Origin: Campylobacter sp. RM16189
GTDB taxonomy: Bacteria; Campylobacterota; Campylobacteria; Campylobacterales; Campylobacteraceae
Length of the DNA: 64,000 nucleotides
Reading direction: 5' to 3'
Assembly: GCF_012978815.1 (NCBI RefSeq)
Contig: NZ_LIWR01000002.1
Span: forward strand, 1-64,000
Shown here: in pieces, positions 5,490 through 14,421 of the stretch
How positions within the stretch are numbered: the first letter of the stretch is position 1
Layout: each line of letters begins with the position of its first letter
Translations under genes and position numbers: made by a program
Notes under the pieces: generated by a model
What the model saw: the letters and a program-made list of their open reading frames with translations, nothing else
Database searches by the model: none
What the model was told of the DNA's origin: nothing

Positions 5490-6745
5490 AAAGACCTGAG
5501 CTACTAAGTCCGGCGGGAAATTTAACCAAGCTAAAAATCGCGCTTGAGTACGGAGCGGACGCCGTATATGCCAGCGTGGCTAGCTTTTCGCTTAGAACCC
5601 GCTCGGCAAGAGAATTTAACTTGCAAACCTTTGAAGAGGCGATAAGCTACACCCATTCAAAGGGTAAGAAATTTTACGCTACGGTTAATGCTTTTCCTTT
5701 TAACTCGCAAATCGAGCCTTTAAAGCGCCACTTAAAGACTATTTCAGCGATGAAGCCCGATGCTTTTATCATCGCAACTCCAGGCGTTATGAGCCTAGCT
5801 AAAGAGATAGCACCCGAGATAGAGGTTCACCTCTCCACACAAGCAAACGTGCTAAATTTCTTGGATGCTAAAATTTATCACGATATGGGCGCAAAGCGTA
5901 TAGTCGTGGCGCGCGAGATGAATTTAAAAGATGTGATAAAGATAAAAGAGGCGATACCTACGCTTGATATCGAAATTTTCGTGCATGGCTCGATGTGTTT
6001 TGCGTATTCTGGGCGCTGTTTGGTAAGCTCGGTGCAAAGCGGACGCATGGCAAATCGCGGAAGCTGCGCGAATGATTGTCGCTTTAAATACGAGCTTTAC
6101 GCCAAAAATGACGAAAGCGGAGTGCTATTTCGCCTTGAAGAGGATGAAAACGGCACACACATCATGAACTCAAAGGATCTAAAGCTTGCCGCTCACGTTG
6201 AGGAGATCATAAAATCAGGCGTTGTTGATAGCTTTAAGATAGAAGGTCGCACAAAGAGCGAATATTACGTAGCTTGCACGGCAAGGGCTTATAAAATGGC
6301 GATAGATGACGCGATGGCGGGTAAATTTGACGCACAAATTTATGATACCGAGCTAAATACGCTTAAAAATCGCGGCTTTACCGATGGATATTTGGTGCAT
6401 AGACCATTTGAAAGACCGAGCACTCAAAATCACTTCAGCAGCCTAGAAGAGGGCACTCATCAGGTAAATGCCATAAGCGAGGATGGAGAGTTCTTTAAGT
6501 GCAAATTTAAGATAGTTTTAAACAGACCTTACGAGCTTGTAATGCCAATCGGCAAAGACGTAAGCGAAGCGGATAATGAAATTTGTAAAATTTACTCCAA
6601 AGATGGCAAGAAATTTATAGAGTTTAAGAAGCTCATCACGAAAAAAGGCAAAGAGATGAGCGAAATTCATAGCGGAAATGAAAATGAGGTCAATTTAGGC
6701 GTGAAGTTACCTGAATTTAGCTTTTTGAGAGAGGAGATAAGATGA
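5486..6745 (+). CDS. U32-family protein, probable tRNA 5-hydroxyuridine synthesis factor (TrhP/YegQ-like)
   Basis: The 419-aa protein carries the U32 signature EIFVHGSMCFAYSGRC, followed by further cysteines in GSCANDCRF. These resemble the conserved cysteines that hold iron-sulfur or other cofactors in this family. The family was long named collagenase-like peptidase; YegQ/TrhP members are now known to take part in prephenate-dependent hydroxylation of uridine 34 in tRNA. The order is an N-terminal TIM-barrel-like domain (about 1-300) and a C-terminal beta-rich domain (about 330-415). GTG 5486 overlaps the cheZ stop and the end overlaps purE (ATGA), so translation is coupled. Substrate specificity cannot be read from the sequence. 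Confidence 0.82.
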   Translation: MKRPELLSPAGNLTKLKIALEYGADAVYASVASFSLRTRSAREFNLQTFEEAISYTHSKGKKFYATVNAFPFNSQIEPLKRHLKTISAMKPDAFIIATPGVMSLAKEIAPEIEVHLSTQANVLNFLDAKIYHDMGAKRIVVAREMNLKDVIKIKEAIPTLDIEIFVHGSMCFAYSGRCLVSSVQSGRMANRGSCANDCRFKYELYAKNDESGVLFRLEEDENGTHIMNSKDLKLAAHVEEIIKSGVVDSFKIEGRTKSEYYVACTARAYKMAIDDAMAGKFDAQIYDTELNTLKNRGFTDGYLVHRPFERPSTQNHFSSLEEGTHQVNAISEDGEFFKCKFKIVLNRPYELVMPIGKDVSEADNEICKIYSKDGKKFIEFKKLITKKGKEMSEIHSGNENEVNLGVKLPEFSFLREEIR

Positions 6746-7239
6746 AATTTGTTTCGATTATAATGGGAAGCAAGAGCGATTACGAGATAGTAAACGAAGC
6801 GGCGAAAGTTTTAGAAAAATTTGAAGTAAGCTACGAGCTTATCATCTCTTCGGCGCATAGAAGCCCAAAGAGAACCAGTGAATATGTATCAAGCGCGGAA
6901 AGCAGAGGAGCTCAAGTGTTTATCGCAGCAGCAGGCATGGCGGCTCACTTAGCAGGAGCGATCGCTGCAAATACAACTCGCCCGGTTATCGGTATACCGA
7001 TGGGCGGAAGCTCGCTAAGCGGTGTTGATGCGCTTTACTCTACGGTGCAAATGCCTGCGGGCATGCCGGTAGGAACTGTCGCTATCGGCAAGGCCGGAGC
7101 CGTAAATGCGGCCTATCTTGCACTTCAAATTTTAGCGCTTAACGATAGCTCGCTTGATGAGAGCTTAAGAGCCGATAGAGAAGCTAAAGCAAAAGCGGTC
7201 GAGGAAGACTCGAAAAAAGTGGAGGTCTTACTCGCGTAA
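6742..7239 (+). CDS. purE: N5-carboxyaminoimidazole ribonucleotide mutase
   Basis: PurE class I interconverts N5-CAIR and CAIR in de novo purine synthesis. The 165-aa length is normal. The start MKFVSIIMGSKSD and the active-site stretch SAHRSPKR are diagnostic, as are AAAGMAAHLAGAIAA, GIPM and the MPAGMPVGTVAIGKAGAVNAA segment. The start codon overlaps the preceding stop, with GAGGAG upstream. No purK is adjacent, as I recall for other Campylobacter. Confidence 0.97.
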   Translation: MKFVSIIMGSKSDYEIVNEAAKVLEKFEVSYELIISSAHRSPKRTSEYVSSAESRGAQVFIAAAGMAAHLAGAIAANTTRPVIGIPMGGSSLSGVDALYSTVQMPAGMPVGTVAIGKAGAVNAAYLALQILALNDSSLDESLRADREAKAKAVEEDSKKVEVLLA

Positions 7240-7250
7240 AAGGAGCAAAA

Positions 7251-7721
7251 ATGCAGACTTATTTAAGCATCGATGAATTTTGCAAGCTTGTGCATTTGGA
7301 TCGTGAAGTGATAGAAGGCATGATAAAGCGTGGAGTGTTAAATACAAAAGAGCAAGACGGCAAAATTTACATAGAGGCAAACGAAGGCACGATGAGCGTA
7401 GTTCCAAGCGTAAGTGCGAATTTAAGCATAACAAGCAAGCCAAGCGAGGGATTTAGCTTCGTTGAAAAGACGATAGGCACTATCTTAAATTTGCACGAAA
7501 AGGTTCTTGATGCTAAGGATGAAACGCTTGAGGCTTTAAGAAATGAGAATAAATTTTTAAAAGAGGCGCTTTATTCGATGCAAGAGCTTTACGATGAGGA
7601 TAGAAAGACCATAGATACGCTTAACGAGCAGCTTAAAAAGGCTAATGAAGAGATTGAGTTCTTAAAGCGTAAATATAAGCTCATGTGGAATAAGGCTGTA
7701 GAAAATTTCAAGGATAGTTAG
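7251..7721 (+). CDS. Conserved epsilonproteobacterial protein (DUF3972-like), coiled coil
   Basis: I recognise this 156-aa protein only as a conserved Campylobacter type (DUF3972-like). Residues 1-45 (YLSIDEFCKLVHLDREVIEGMIKRG...) look like a small helix-turn-helix of the kind that reads a domain as excisionase or MerR-like. Residues about 70-150 are one long charged coiled coil. A role in DNA binding or scaffolding would be a guess. AAGGAG lies before the ATG. It sits 12 bases after purE, and its stop overlaps the next start by one base, so it is part of the operon. Confidence 0.7.
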   Translation: MQTYLSIDEFCKLVHLDREVIEGMIKRGVLNTKEQDGKIYIEANEGTMSVVPSVSANLSITSKPSEGFSFVEKTIGTILNLHEKVLDAKDETLEALRNENKFLKEALYSMQELYDEDRKTIDTLNEQLKKANEEIEFLKRKYKLMWNKAVENFKDS

Positions 7722-8143
7722 TGCAAATAGTAGAGTTAAAAGAAAGCTTTGAAATTTGCGGACTAAAAATTCGCACAGATAACGCTAGCGAGATGAACGG
7801 CGAGGGCAGAATAGCTGATTTATGGAGAGAGTTTTTAAACTCCAGCTATAACGGAACAGATGAAATTTGCGCTGTTTATCATGAGTATGAAAGCGATGTA
7901 AACGGCTCTTACTCTTTGCTTGTAGGCACTAAAGGCTCGCCGCGCGGAGTTTATGAAAAAGTGACTGTAAAAGCGGGCAAATATGTGGTATTTAGCAAAG
8001 AAGGCGCCGACGAGAAAGCCGTGATAGGGCTTTGGCGTGAAATTTGGGAGTTTTTTGAAAACTCGAATTTAAAAAGAGCTTACATGACGGACTTTGAAAA
8101 GTATTTAAAAGATAAAATAGAAATTTATGTATCTATAAAGTAA
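7721..8143 (+). CDS. GyrI-like effector-binding domain protein
   Basis: The 140-aa protein looks like a stand-alone GyrI/AraC effector-binding domain. It shows the repeated beta-alpha pattern, IADLWREFL in the first half and [10 protein letters not shown], then MTDFEKYL and the closing IEIYVSIK in the second. Such domains bind small hydrophobic molecules or inhibit gyrase; there is no DNA-binding domain here, and the ligand is unknown. The start is GTG 7721, which shares a base with the previous stop. It is co-transcribed with the coiled-coil gene before it and glyQ after it. Confidence 0.72.
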   Translation: MQIVELKESFEICGLKIRTDNASEMNGEGRIADLWREFLNSSYNGTDEICAVYHEYESDVNGSYSLLVGTKGSPRGVYEKVTVKAGKYVVFSKEGADEKAVIGLWREIWEFFENSNLKRAYMTDFEKYLKDKIEIYVSIK

Positions 8144-8151
8144 GGATAAAA

Positions 8152-9024
8152 ATGACATTTTCACAAATTATTTTAACACTGCAAAACTACTGGCAAGAGC
8201 TTGGCTGTGTGATACTTCAGCCATACGATATGCCCGCAGGCGCAGGAACATACCATCAAGCGACATTTTTAAGAAGTCTTGGCAAAAAGCCTTGGGCTAC
8301 GGCTTACGTGGCGCCATCTCGCCGTCCGACCGACGGCAGATACGGAGAAAATCCAAACCGCTTGGGGGCGTATTATCAGTTTCAAGTGCTAATAAAACCA
8401 AGTCCTGAAAACATCCAAGAGCTTTATCTAAAAAGCCTTGAAAAGCTTGGTTTTGATCTTAAGAAACATGATATCCGCTTTGTCGAGGACAACTGGGAGA
8501 GCCCAACACTTGGCGCATGGGGACTTGGTTGGGAAGTTTGGCTTGACGGTATGGAGGTAACGCAATTTACGTATTTTCAGCAGGTGGGCGGCATCACTTG
8601 CGATCTAGTAAGTGCCGAGATAACATACGGGCTTGAACGCCTTGCTATGTATCTGCAAGATGTTGATAGCGTATATGACATCGTTTGGGACGATAATGGC
8701 GGCAATGTCGTAACTTACGGCGATGTGCATAAGCAAGGCGAGTATGAGTGGAGTAAATATAACTTTGAAGTTGCCGATACGAAGATGCTTTTTAATCAGT
8801 TTGAAAATGCCTTTAACGAGTGCAAAAACTGCTTGGAGGCTAAAATTTCGCTTCCTGCGTATGATTATTGCATGCTTGCGGCACATACTTTTAACGTGCT
8901 TGACGCGCGTGGAGCGATTTCCGTAACTCAAAGACAAGATTATATCCTGAAAATTCGCGAGCTGGCTAAAGAATGCGCTCTAACTTACAAGGCTAGCATA
9001 GATGAGCAAGAGGCGAATTTGTAA
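8152..9024 (+). CDS. glyQ: Glycyl-tRNA synthetase alpha subunit
   Basis: The 290-aa alpha chain of the two-subunit glycyl-tRNA synthetase carries the class II catalytic core that charges tRNA-Gly. Landmarks are the start [66 protein letters not shown] and [10 protein letters not shown]. The beta subunit gene (glyS) is not in the window, so the two subunits are encoded apart. It has an AAGGA ribosome binding site. The stop directly abuts the next start. Confidence 0.98.
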   Translation: MTFSQIILTLQNYWQELGCVILQPYDMPAGAGTYHQATFLRSLGKKPWATAYVAPSRRPTDGRYGENPNRLGAYYQFQVLIKPSPENIQELYLKSLEKLGFDLKKHDIRFVEDNWESPTLGAWGLGWEVWLDGMEVTQFTYFQQVGGITCDLVSAEITYGLERLAMYLQDVDSVYDIVWDDNGGNVVTYGDVHKQGEYEWSKYNFEVADTKMLFNQFENAFNECKNCLEAKISLPAYDYCMLAAHTFNVLDARGAISVTQRQDYILKIRELAKECALTYKASIDEQEANL

Positions 9025-9753
9025 ATGAAAATAGCTGAAATTTATAAATTTTTAAATGAGCTAAGTCCGTTTGAAAATCAAGAGAGTTGGGATAATAGCG
9101 GACTTGTAATCGGCTCGCCTCATGATGAAGTGAGTCAAATTTATTTAAGCCTTGATATTGATTTTGAGCTTTTGAGCAAAGTTAAGCCAAATTCGCTTAT
9201 CATTACGCATCATCCGCTGATATTTAAAGGGCTAAAAAGCATAAATTCAAGCCTTTATCCAAGCTCGCTCATAACTCAGATGATAAAAAAGGATATTTCC
9301 TTAATCAGCCTTCACACAAACTACGACTTAAGTCACCTAAATGAGTATGTGGCAAGCGAGGTTTTGGGCTTTAAAGAGTATGAAAAGGATGAGTTTTTAC
9401 TATACATGGATGTGGATTTTAGCTTTGAAGAGCTTTGCAAATTTATAAAGGATAAATTTAACCTGCAAACTCTAAGAGTTGCAAAAACTACAAATGAAAA
9501 GAGAATTCGCCGTCTTGCACTCTGCACGGGAAGCGGCGGAGATCTGATATCAAAAGTTAAAGCTGATGCGTTTTTGAGCGGGGATTTTAAATACCACCAA
9601 GCGCTTGAGGCTAAGATAAACGGGCTAAATTTGATAGACATCGGACACTTTGAGACTGAGCGCTATTTTGGGGCATCTTTGGCGAAATATTTGCAAAATT
9701 TCGCAATTGTCACTATAATATCTAATTCAAAAAACCCATTTACATACTGCTAA
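9025..9753 (+). CDS. Nif3-like dinuclear metal-centre protein
   Basis: The 242-aa protein belongs to the Nif3/YbgI (DUF34) family, toroidal hexamers with two metal ions per subunit. The metal ligands are visible in ITHHPLIFKGLKSI, LHTNYDLSHLN and, near the end, DIGHFETER. The N-terminal WDNSGLVIGSP is also conserved. The physiological role is not settled; GTP cyclohydrolase-like activity and metal or NAD(P) damage-related roles have been proposed for the family. It starts immediately after the glyQ stop. Confidence 0.9.
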   Translation: MKIAEIYKFLNELSPFENQESWDNSGLVIGSPHDEVSQIYLSLDIDFELLSKVKPNSLIITHHPLIFKGLKSINSSLYPSSLITQMIKKDISLISLHTNYDLSHLNEYVASEVLGFKEYEKDEFLLYMDVDFSFEELCKFIKDKFNLQTLRVAKTTNEKRIRRLALCTGSGGDLISKVKADAFLSGDFKYHQALEAKINGLNLIDIGHFETERYFGASLAKYLQNFAIVTIISNSKNPFTYC

Positions 9754-9768
9754 ACAAAAAGGAAAGTT

Positions 9769-10479
9769 ATGAATAAATATTTAGAGCAACTTGTCGATCT
9801 TGCTCAAATCGACAAAGAGATTGATGGATTTGGACCTAGGCTTGAGAAGGTTGAGCGTGTTTTAAGAGCGACAAAGGACGAGCAAGCAGGCATCACGGAG
9901 CAAATTTCAAACATTGATGAAGCGGTTAGCGAGCTAAAGTCTCAAAAATCACAAACAAACGCTCATATCGCGGAGTTTTCAGCTAAGATCAAAGATGTAT
10001 CAAAGAAAAGCTCAGCAGCAAAAACTGAAAAAGAGATCAAGGCTCTTCAGCTTGAAGATGGGCTTGCCAGAGAGCAGCTTGAAGCGGCAAATGAAGAGAT
10101 AGAAAGGCTTGAAAAGATAATCGCAAGCAAAAACGATCTAAAAGCCGAGCTTGAAGCAAAAGGTGCGGAAGTTGCCGCAAATTTAGAAAAGATAGAAGCA
10201 GACATCGCTCAAGAAGTGGGCGCTATAGAGAAAGAAAGAGCTGAAATTTATGCAAAAAAAGAGAAATTAATCGGCGATATGAATCAAAAAATTCTTACAT
10301 TTTACGAGAAAATTCGCAAATGGGCTCATAACACCGCCGTAGTACCTGTAAAAAAACAAGCATGCTATGGCTGTTTCATGCAGATAAACGACAAAACTTA
10401 CTCTGCTGTTATAAAGGGCGAAGATGTCGTTACTTGCCCGCATTGCGGAAGAATTTTATATAAAGAGACGGCTGAATAG
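9769..10479 (+). CDS. Coiled-coil zinc-ribbon protein, FlgZ (HP0958)-like
   Basis: The 236-aa protein has a long antiparallel coiled coil (about 1-190) and a C-terminal C4 zinc ribbon with pairs ACYGC and TCPHCG. This architecture matches H. pylori HP0958/FlgZ, which binds RpoN (sigma-54) and flagellin mRNA, and the wider CdsZ family. In Campylobacter it is therefore a candidate helper of flagellar gene expression, though this rests on architecture and family. AAGGA precedes ATG 9769. It sits between the Nif3 gene and waaA, an order that I recall is conserved in C. jejuni. Confidence 0.8.
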   Translation: MNKYLEQLVDLAQIDKEIDGFGPRLEKVERVLRATKDEQAGITEQISNIDEAVSELKSQKSQTNAHIAEFSAKIKDVSKKSSAAKTEKEIKALQLEDGLAREQLEAANEEIERLEKIIASKNDLKAELEAKGAEVAANLEKIEADIAQEVGAIEKERAEIYAKKEKLIGDMNQKILTFYEKIRKWAHNTAVVPVKKQACYGCFMQINDKTYSAVIKGEDVVTCPHCGRILYKETAE

Positions 10480-10488
10480 CCCTAAAAT

Positions 10489-11643
10489 TTGGTAATAATA
10501 TATTATATTTTAGCTCTGATTGCATTTGCGATTGGGGCTTTACCGCTTCTTTTTATCGCTTTTAAAACAAAATATCACCGCTCGATTCCCGCTAGATTTT
10601 TTCTTTTTAATAATCCCAAATTTGATGAAGCAGACATTCATTTCCATGCTTGCTCGTTTGGTGAAATTCGCTCTATTGCGCCACTTTTAAAAAAATTTAA
10701 AAGCATTGCCGTAAGCGTGATAACAAAAACAGGATTTGACGAAGCTAAAAAGATAACGCCAAATACAAGATTTTTGCCGTTTGAAATTTTTATCCCTTTT
10801 TGGCTTAAAAGATCTAAAATTTTAGTTATCTTTGAAGCCGAGCTTTGGCTTATGCTTGTGTTTTGGGCTAAATTTAAAGGCTCAAGAGTTATTTTGATCA
10901 ATGCTAGAATTTCAGACAGAAGCTATAAAAGATACTTGAAATTCAGGTTTTTTTATAATGAAATTTTTAAATTTATAGATAAAATTTATGCGCAAAGCGA
11001 GATTGATAAGCAAAGATTAATCAGTCTTGGCGCAAAAAACGTAGTCGTAAGCGGAAATATCAAATCGGCCTTTTTACCTAGCATTAGTAAAGCTTACACA
11101 AAGCCAAAAGAGCGCATTATAGTGCTTGCAAGCATGCACAAAGGCGAAGAAGAGCTACTGCTAAATCATATAAATTTAAGAGATAATGATAAGCTTATTT
11201 TGGTTCCGCGCCATCCTGAGAGATTTGATGAAGCAGGTGAAATTTTGGCTAAATTTGCCTGCAATCACGGCTTTGGTTTTGAGAGATTTTCAAAATCTAA
11301 AAATTTCAGCGCCAAATGCGTGCTTGTTGATACGATGGGTGAGCTTGTAAATATCTATGCTATATCGGATATCGTGATTTTGGGCGGCAGCTTTGTGCCA
11401 AATGTCGGTGGACACAATCCGATCGAGGCGGCTCAGTTTGAAAATAGTATAATTACGGGCGAGTTTATATTTAACCAAAAGGCTCTTTTTGAACAGGTTG
11501 ATGACGTGGTATTTACTAAAGCCGAGTGTATCGGCGATTTACTTAAAAAAGAGTTAAAAAAGAGTAAAATCCGTTCGCTTGGAAGTGCGGACGAGATCAT
11601 AAAAGACATTAAGGATAGTTGTGAAAGAGGAAAAAGCTTATAA
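10489..11643 (+). CDS. waaA: 3-deoxy-D-manno-octulosonic acid (Kdo) transferase
   Basis: This 384-aa inner-membrane glycosyltransferase adds Kdo to lipid A precursor in lipooligosaccharide synthesis. It has one N-terminal membrane anchor (about 3-25) and two Rossmann-like halves. The first includes HFHACSFGEIRS, with the Glu used as base in the family. The second includes LVPRHPERF and GGSFVPNVGGHNPIEAA, the nucleotide-sugar binding end. The apparent start is TTG 10489 with no good ribosome binding site, and no ATG occurs before the conserved region, so the true start is uncertain by a few codons. Its 3' end overlaps the next gene by 23 bases. Confidence 0.93.
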   Translation: MVIIYYILALIAFAIGALPLLFIAFKTKYHRSIPARFFLFNNPKFDEADIHFHACSFGEIRSIAPLLKKFKSIAVSVITKTGFDEAKKITPNTRFLPFEIFIPFWLKRSKILVIFEAELWLMLVFWAKFKGSRVILINARISDRSYKRYLKFRFFYNEIFKFIDKIYAQSEIDKQRLISLGAKNVVVSGNIKSAFLPSISKAYTKPKERIIVLASMHKGEEELLLNHINLRDNDKLILVPRHPERFDEAGEILAKFACNHGFGFERFSKSKNFSAKCVLVDTMGELVNIYAISDIVILGGSFVPNVGGHNPIEAAQFENSIITGEFIFNQKALFEQVDDVVFTKAECIGDLLKKELKKSKIRSLGSADEIIKDIKDSCERGKSL

Positions 11644-12379
11644 ACTCCTTGCTTTGCAAGAGGGAATTTCAAACAACGAAGCAAAGGAGCTCATAGATAG
11701 CGGATTAGTAAGCGCAAAGGGACAAAAAATCGTAGTTGCAAGAGCTATGATGAGTGTTACTACTAAATTTAGCGTGCAGAAGATGCCAAAGCCTAGCGTG
11801 ATATTTGAAGATGAAAATTTAATCGCTATCAATAAGCCTGCGTTTTTGACATCCGAAAAAGTAAGTCAAATTTACAAATTTCCGCTTTTACACCGTCTTG
11901 ATAAAGAGACTAGCGGAGTGCTTTTGCTTGTTAAAAATGAGGAATTTCAAAAAAAAGCCATTGAGGAATTTAAACATCACCGAGTGAAAAAAGAGTATAT
12001 CGCGATGGTTAAAGGAATTTTAAGCGAAGATGTAAGGGTTGATGAACCTATAATCACTCTTAAAAATAAAGGCGGAGCGTATTCGAAAATTTCAAAAGAC
12101 GGGAAAGAGGCTGTTTCTATAATCTCACCTATCATGGTGGCAGGCAAAAAAAGCTTGGTGAGAGTTGAAATCCCAACAGGCAGAACTCATCAGATAAGAG
12201 TGCACCTAAATCATATCGGATTTGGTATAGTCGGCGATGAAAAATACGCTAAAAACAGATCAAAGCGAATGTATTTGCATGCGTATAAGATAGAAATTTT
12301 AGGATATAAATTTAGGGCGAATTTGGGAAGTGATTTTAATGATTTTGGCTTTGAGATAGGCAAGAATTTTGAAGTTTAA
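11621..12379 (+). CDS. RluA-family RNA pseudouridine synthase
   Basis: The 252-aa enzyme converts selected uridines of rRNA or tRNA to pseudouridine. The catalytic motif HRLDKETSGVLLL carries the essential Asp, and IPTGRTHQIRVHL and IVGDEKYA are the other family motifs. An N-terminal 50-residue segment (ALQEGISNNEAKELIDSGLV...) looks like a degenerate S4 RNA-binding domain. Which uridine is modified cannot be told; RluC/RluD-type 23S rRNA sites are most likely. It starts at GTG 11621 inside waaA. Confidence 0.9.
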   Translation: MKEEKAYKLLALQEGISNNEAKELIDSGLVSAKGQKIVVARAMMSVTTKFSVQKMPKPSVIFEDENLIAINKPAFLTSEKVSQIYKFPLLHRLDKETSGVLLLVKNEEFQKKAIEEFKHHRVKKEYIAMVKGILSEDVRVDEPIITLKNKGGAYSKISKDGKEAVSIISPIMVAGKKSLVRVEIPTGRTHQIRVHLNHIGFGIVGDEKYAKNRSKRMYLHAYKIEILGYKFRANLGSDFNDFGFEIGKNFEV

Positions 12380-12525
12380 AGAGTGATAAAGCTAAAATTT
12401 AGTAAAATGCGTCCCTTGTGTGTTTAAATTAATTATAAATAGGCAAAATTTTAGGCATTTTAAAGTGCTTAGGATAAGCCAAAAGCCATATTTGGCTAGC
12501 AAATAAAATTAAAAAAGGTAAAATT

Positions 12526-13866
12526 GTGTTTGAACAAATCAGTGAATCTTTTCGTTTGGCCGTTAGTAAAATCAGATTTGTTGATGATGAAAAAGCGTTA
12601 AAAAACGCTCTTGATGTTCTTAAAAAAGCTCTTTTAAAAGCTGACGTTCATCACAAAGTTACTAAAGATTTGCTGGCGCTGATTGAGGCTGATTTGAAAC
12701 AAAGCAGTATAGGGCAAAAGCAGTTTTTGGACTCTATAAAATCAAATTTGACTAAAATTTTAACGGCTCCTGGAAATCAAGGATTTGTCTATGCGCCTGT
12801 AGCTCCAACCGTGGTTTTGATGGCGGGACTTCAAGGTAGCGGTAAGACAACTACGACCGTAAAGCTTGCAAGCTATCTAAAACTTAGAAAAAAGAAAGTT
12901 TTAGTGGCGGCCTGTGACCTTCAAAGGCTTGCAGCCGTTGAACAGCTTCGCCAACTTTGCGAAGCTAACGAGATAGAGCTTTTTGGTATAGAAAACGAAA
13001 CAAACCCTATAAAAGTAGCTAAAGCGGCGCTTGAAAAGGCAAAAAACGGACTTTATGACGTGCTTTTGGTTGATACCGCGGGACGTCTGGCTATAGATGA
13101 AGCTTTGATGAGCGAGATAAAAAGTATAAAAGCAGAGCTTAATCCGCATGAAATTTTCTATGTTGCCGATGCGATGAGCGGGCAGGACGGTATAAAATCC
13201 GCAGCAGGATTTAATGATGCTTTGGCGATAACAGGCGTAGTGCTATCTAAATTTGACTCAGATAGCAAAGGTGGTGTCGCTATAGGAATAGCAAAGCAGC
13301 TAAATATACCGCTTAGATTCGTTGGAATTGGCGAAAAAACAGCTGATTTGGAGAGCTTTATACCTGATCGCATAGTAAGCAGGATTATGGGTGAGGGAGA
13401 CTTGGCGACTTTGGCTGAAAAAACAAGCGCTATTATTGATGAGAAAGAGGCAAAAAGACTTAATAAAAAGATAAAAAAAGGTCAGTTTAACTTTAACGAC
13501 TTTTTAGAGCAGATGGAAAGTGTTAAAAAGCTTGGAAATATGAAGTCGCTCATAGGCATGATCCCTGGTCTTTCAGGTGTGGCAAACCAGATAAAAGATA
13601 TAGATTTGGATAACTCAAAAGAGATAATTCATATAAGAGCCATGATAAATTCTATGACTTTAAAAGAGCGTGAAAACCCCGATCTTTTAAACAATAGCAG
13701 AAAAAGACGTTTGGCGCAAGGCGCGGGTCTTAGTCAGGTTGAGGTTAATAGATTTCTTAAGCAATTTACAAACGCTTCAAAAATCGCTAAAAAATTTTCA
13801 GGAAAAGACGGCATGAGAGGGCTTGGAAATTTACTCTCTCAAGCTAAGATAAATCGCCCTAGTTAA
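12526..13866 (+). CDS. ffh: Signal recognition particle GTPase
   Basis: Ffh binds 4.5S RNA and signal sequences of nascent inner-membrane proteins and docks with FtsY. The 446-aa protein shows the N-domain (1-85), then the G-domain with LQGSGKTTTTVKLA (G1), DLQRLAAVEQL, DTAGRL (G3) and SKFDSDSKGG (G4). The C-terminal M-domain is Met-rich in its helices (FLEQMESVKKLGNMKSLIGMIPG). The start is GTG 12526 with AAAAAGG upstream. A 146-base gap to the previous gene contains an AGCCAAA/TTTGGCT hairpin (12477-12497). Confidence 0.98.
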   Translation: MFEQISESFRLAVSKIRFVDDEKALKNALDVLKKALLKADVHHKVTKDLLALIEADLKQSSIGQKQFLDSIKSNLTKILTAPGNQGFVYAPVAPTVVLMAGLQGSGKTTTTVKLASYLKLRKKKVLVAACDLQRLAAVEQLRQLCEANEIELFGIENETNPIKVAKAALEKAKNGLYDVLLVDTAGRLAIDEALMSEIKSIKAELNPHEIFYVADAMSGQDGIKSAAGFNDALAITGVVLSKFDSDSKGGVAIGIAKQLNIPLRFVGIGEKTADLESFIPDRIVSRIMGEGDLATLAEKTSAIIDEKEAKRLNKKIKKGQFNFNDFLEQMESVKKLGNMKSLIGMIPGLSGVANQIKDIDLDNSKEIIHIRAMINSMTLKERENPDLLNNSRKRRLAQGAGLSQVEVNRFLKQFTNASKIAKKFSGKDGMRGLGNLLSQAKINRPS

Positions 13867-13871
13867 AAATG

Positions 13872-13909
13872 GGCTTAAATTTGGGTATAATTGTGCCTAA
13901 ATTTAAGCC
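13872..13909 (+). promoter_or_regulatory. rpsP promoter within the loop of an inverted repeat
   Basis: GGCTTAAATTTGGG (13872-13885) and CCTAAATTTAAGCC (13896-13909) pair over 14 positions with one G-T pair. The intervening bases hold TATAAT (13886-13891), preceded by GGG. The TATAAT is a good -10 for the ribosomal protein block starting at rpsP, with a predicted start near 13898. The hairpin could also end ffh transcripts. Which role dominates cannot be decided from the sequence. Confidence 0.55.
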
Positions 13910-13939
13910 TTATTTAAAATTTAGAAGGAGAAACAAGAT

Positions 13940-14170
13940 ATGGCAACAGTAGTAAGACTAACAAGAATGGGACGTAAGAAAAGACCATTTTATCGTATAG
14001 TTGTAACAGACAGCAGAAAAAGAAGAGATGGCGGCTGGATAGAGTCTATAGGATACTATAATCCAATGGTTGAGCCTGAAGTAGTTAAATTTGATGCTGA
14101 GCGCCTTGCTTATTGGAAGGGTGTTGGTGCACAACTTAGCGATAGAGTTGCAAAAATAACTAGCAAATAA
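13940..14170 (+). CDS. rpsP: 30S ribosomal protein bS16
   Basis: The 76-aa protein is a standard bS16: [22 protein letters not shown] at the start, then [19 protein letters not shown]. It binds 16S rRNA in the lower part of the small subunit and is needed for assembly. The ribosome binding site AGAAGGAG is strong. It leads the cluster rpsP-khpA-rimM-trmD-rplS, a widespread bacterial arrangement for ribosome assembly and tRNA modification. Confidence 0.98.
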   Translation: MATVVRLTRMGRKKRPFYRIVVTDSRKRRDGGWIESIGYYNPMVEPEVVKFDAERLAYWKGVGAQLSDRVAKITSK

Positions 14171-14175
14171 TAACA

Positions 14176-14421
14176 ATGGTTGAAGATTTTTTACGCGAAT
14201 ACGCAAAACTTATAGCAGATTTTCCTGACAAAGTAAAAGTCGAAAGAGTGGAGTTGGGAGAGAATTTCGCCGAAGTGATAGTCTATGCCGATAAGGTAGA
14301 TACCGGCAAGCTTATAGGAAAAGACGGCAGAATGATAAATGCTATAAAAACTGTAATAATAGGTTGCAAAGCAAAAGATGCGACCTCATATAGGGTTACG
14401 GTAAAGCCTCTTGAAGAGTGA
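14176..14421 (+). CDS. khpA: KH-domain RNA-binding protein
   Basis: The 81-aa protein is a single KH domain with the GxxG loop seen in GKLIGKDGRMINAIKTVI. KhpA proteins bind many RNAs, often with KhpB, and affect cell division and RNA stability in other bacteria. It lies five bases after rpsP and overlaps rimM by 11 bases; no good ribosome binding site of its own is visible, so translation is probably coupled to rpsP. Confidence 0.93.
   Translation: MVEDFLREYAKLIADFPDKVKVERVELGENFAEVIVYADKVDTGKLIGKDGRMINAIKTVIIGCKAKDATSYRVTVKPLEE

Noticed and set aside
12477..12497. AGCCAAA/TTTGGCT hairpin before ffh as a possible 4.5S RNA or riboswitch
   Set aside because: Only a 7-bp stem, without the conserved SRP RNA loop or any riboswitch core that I recognise.
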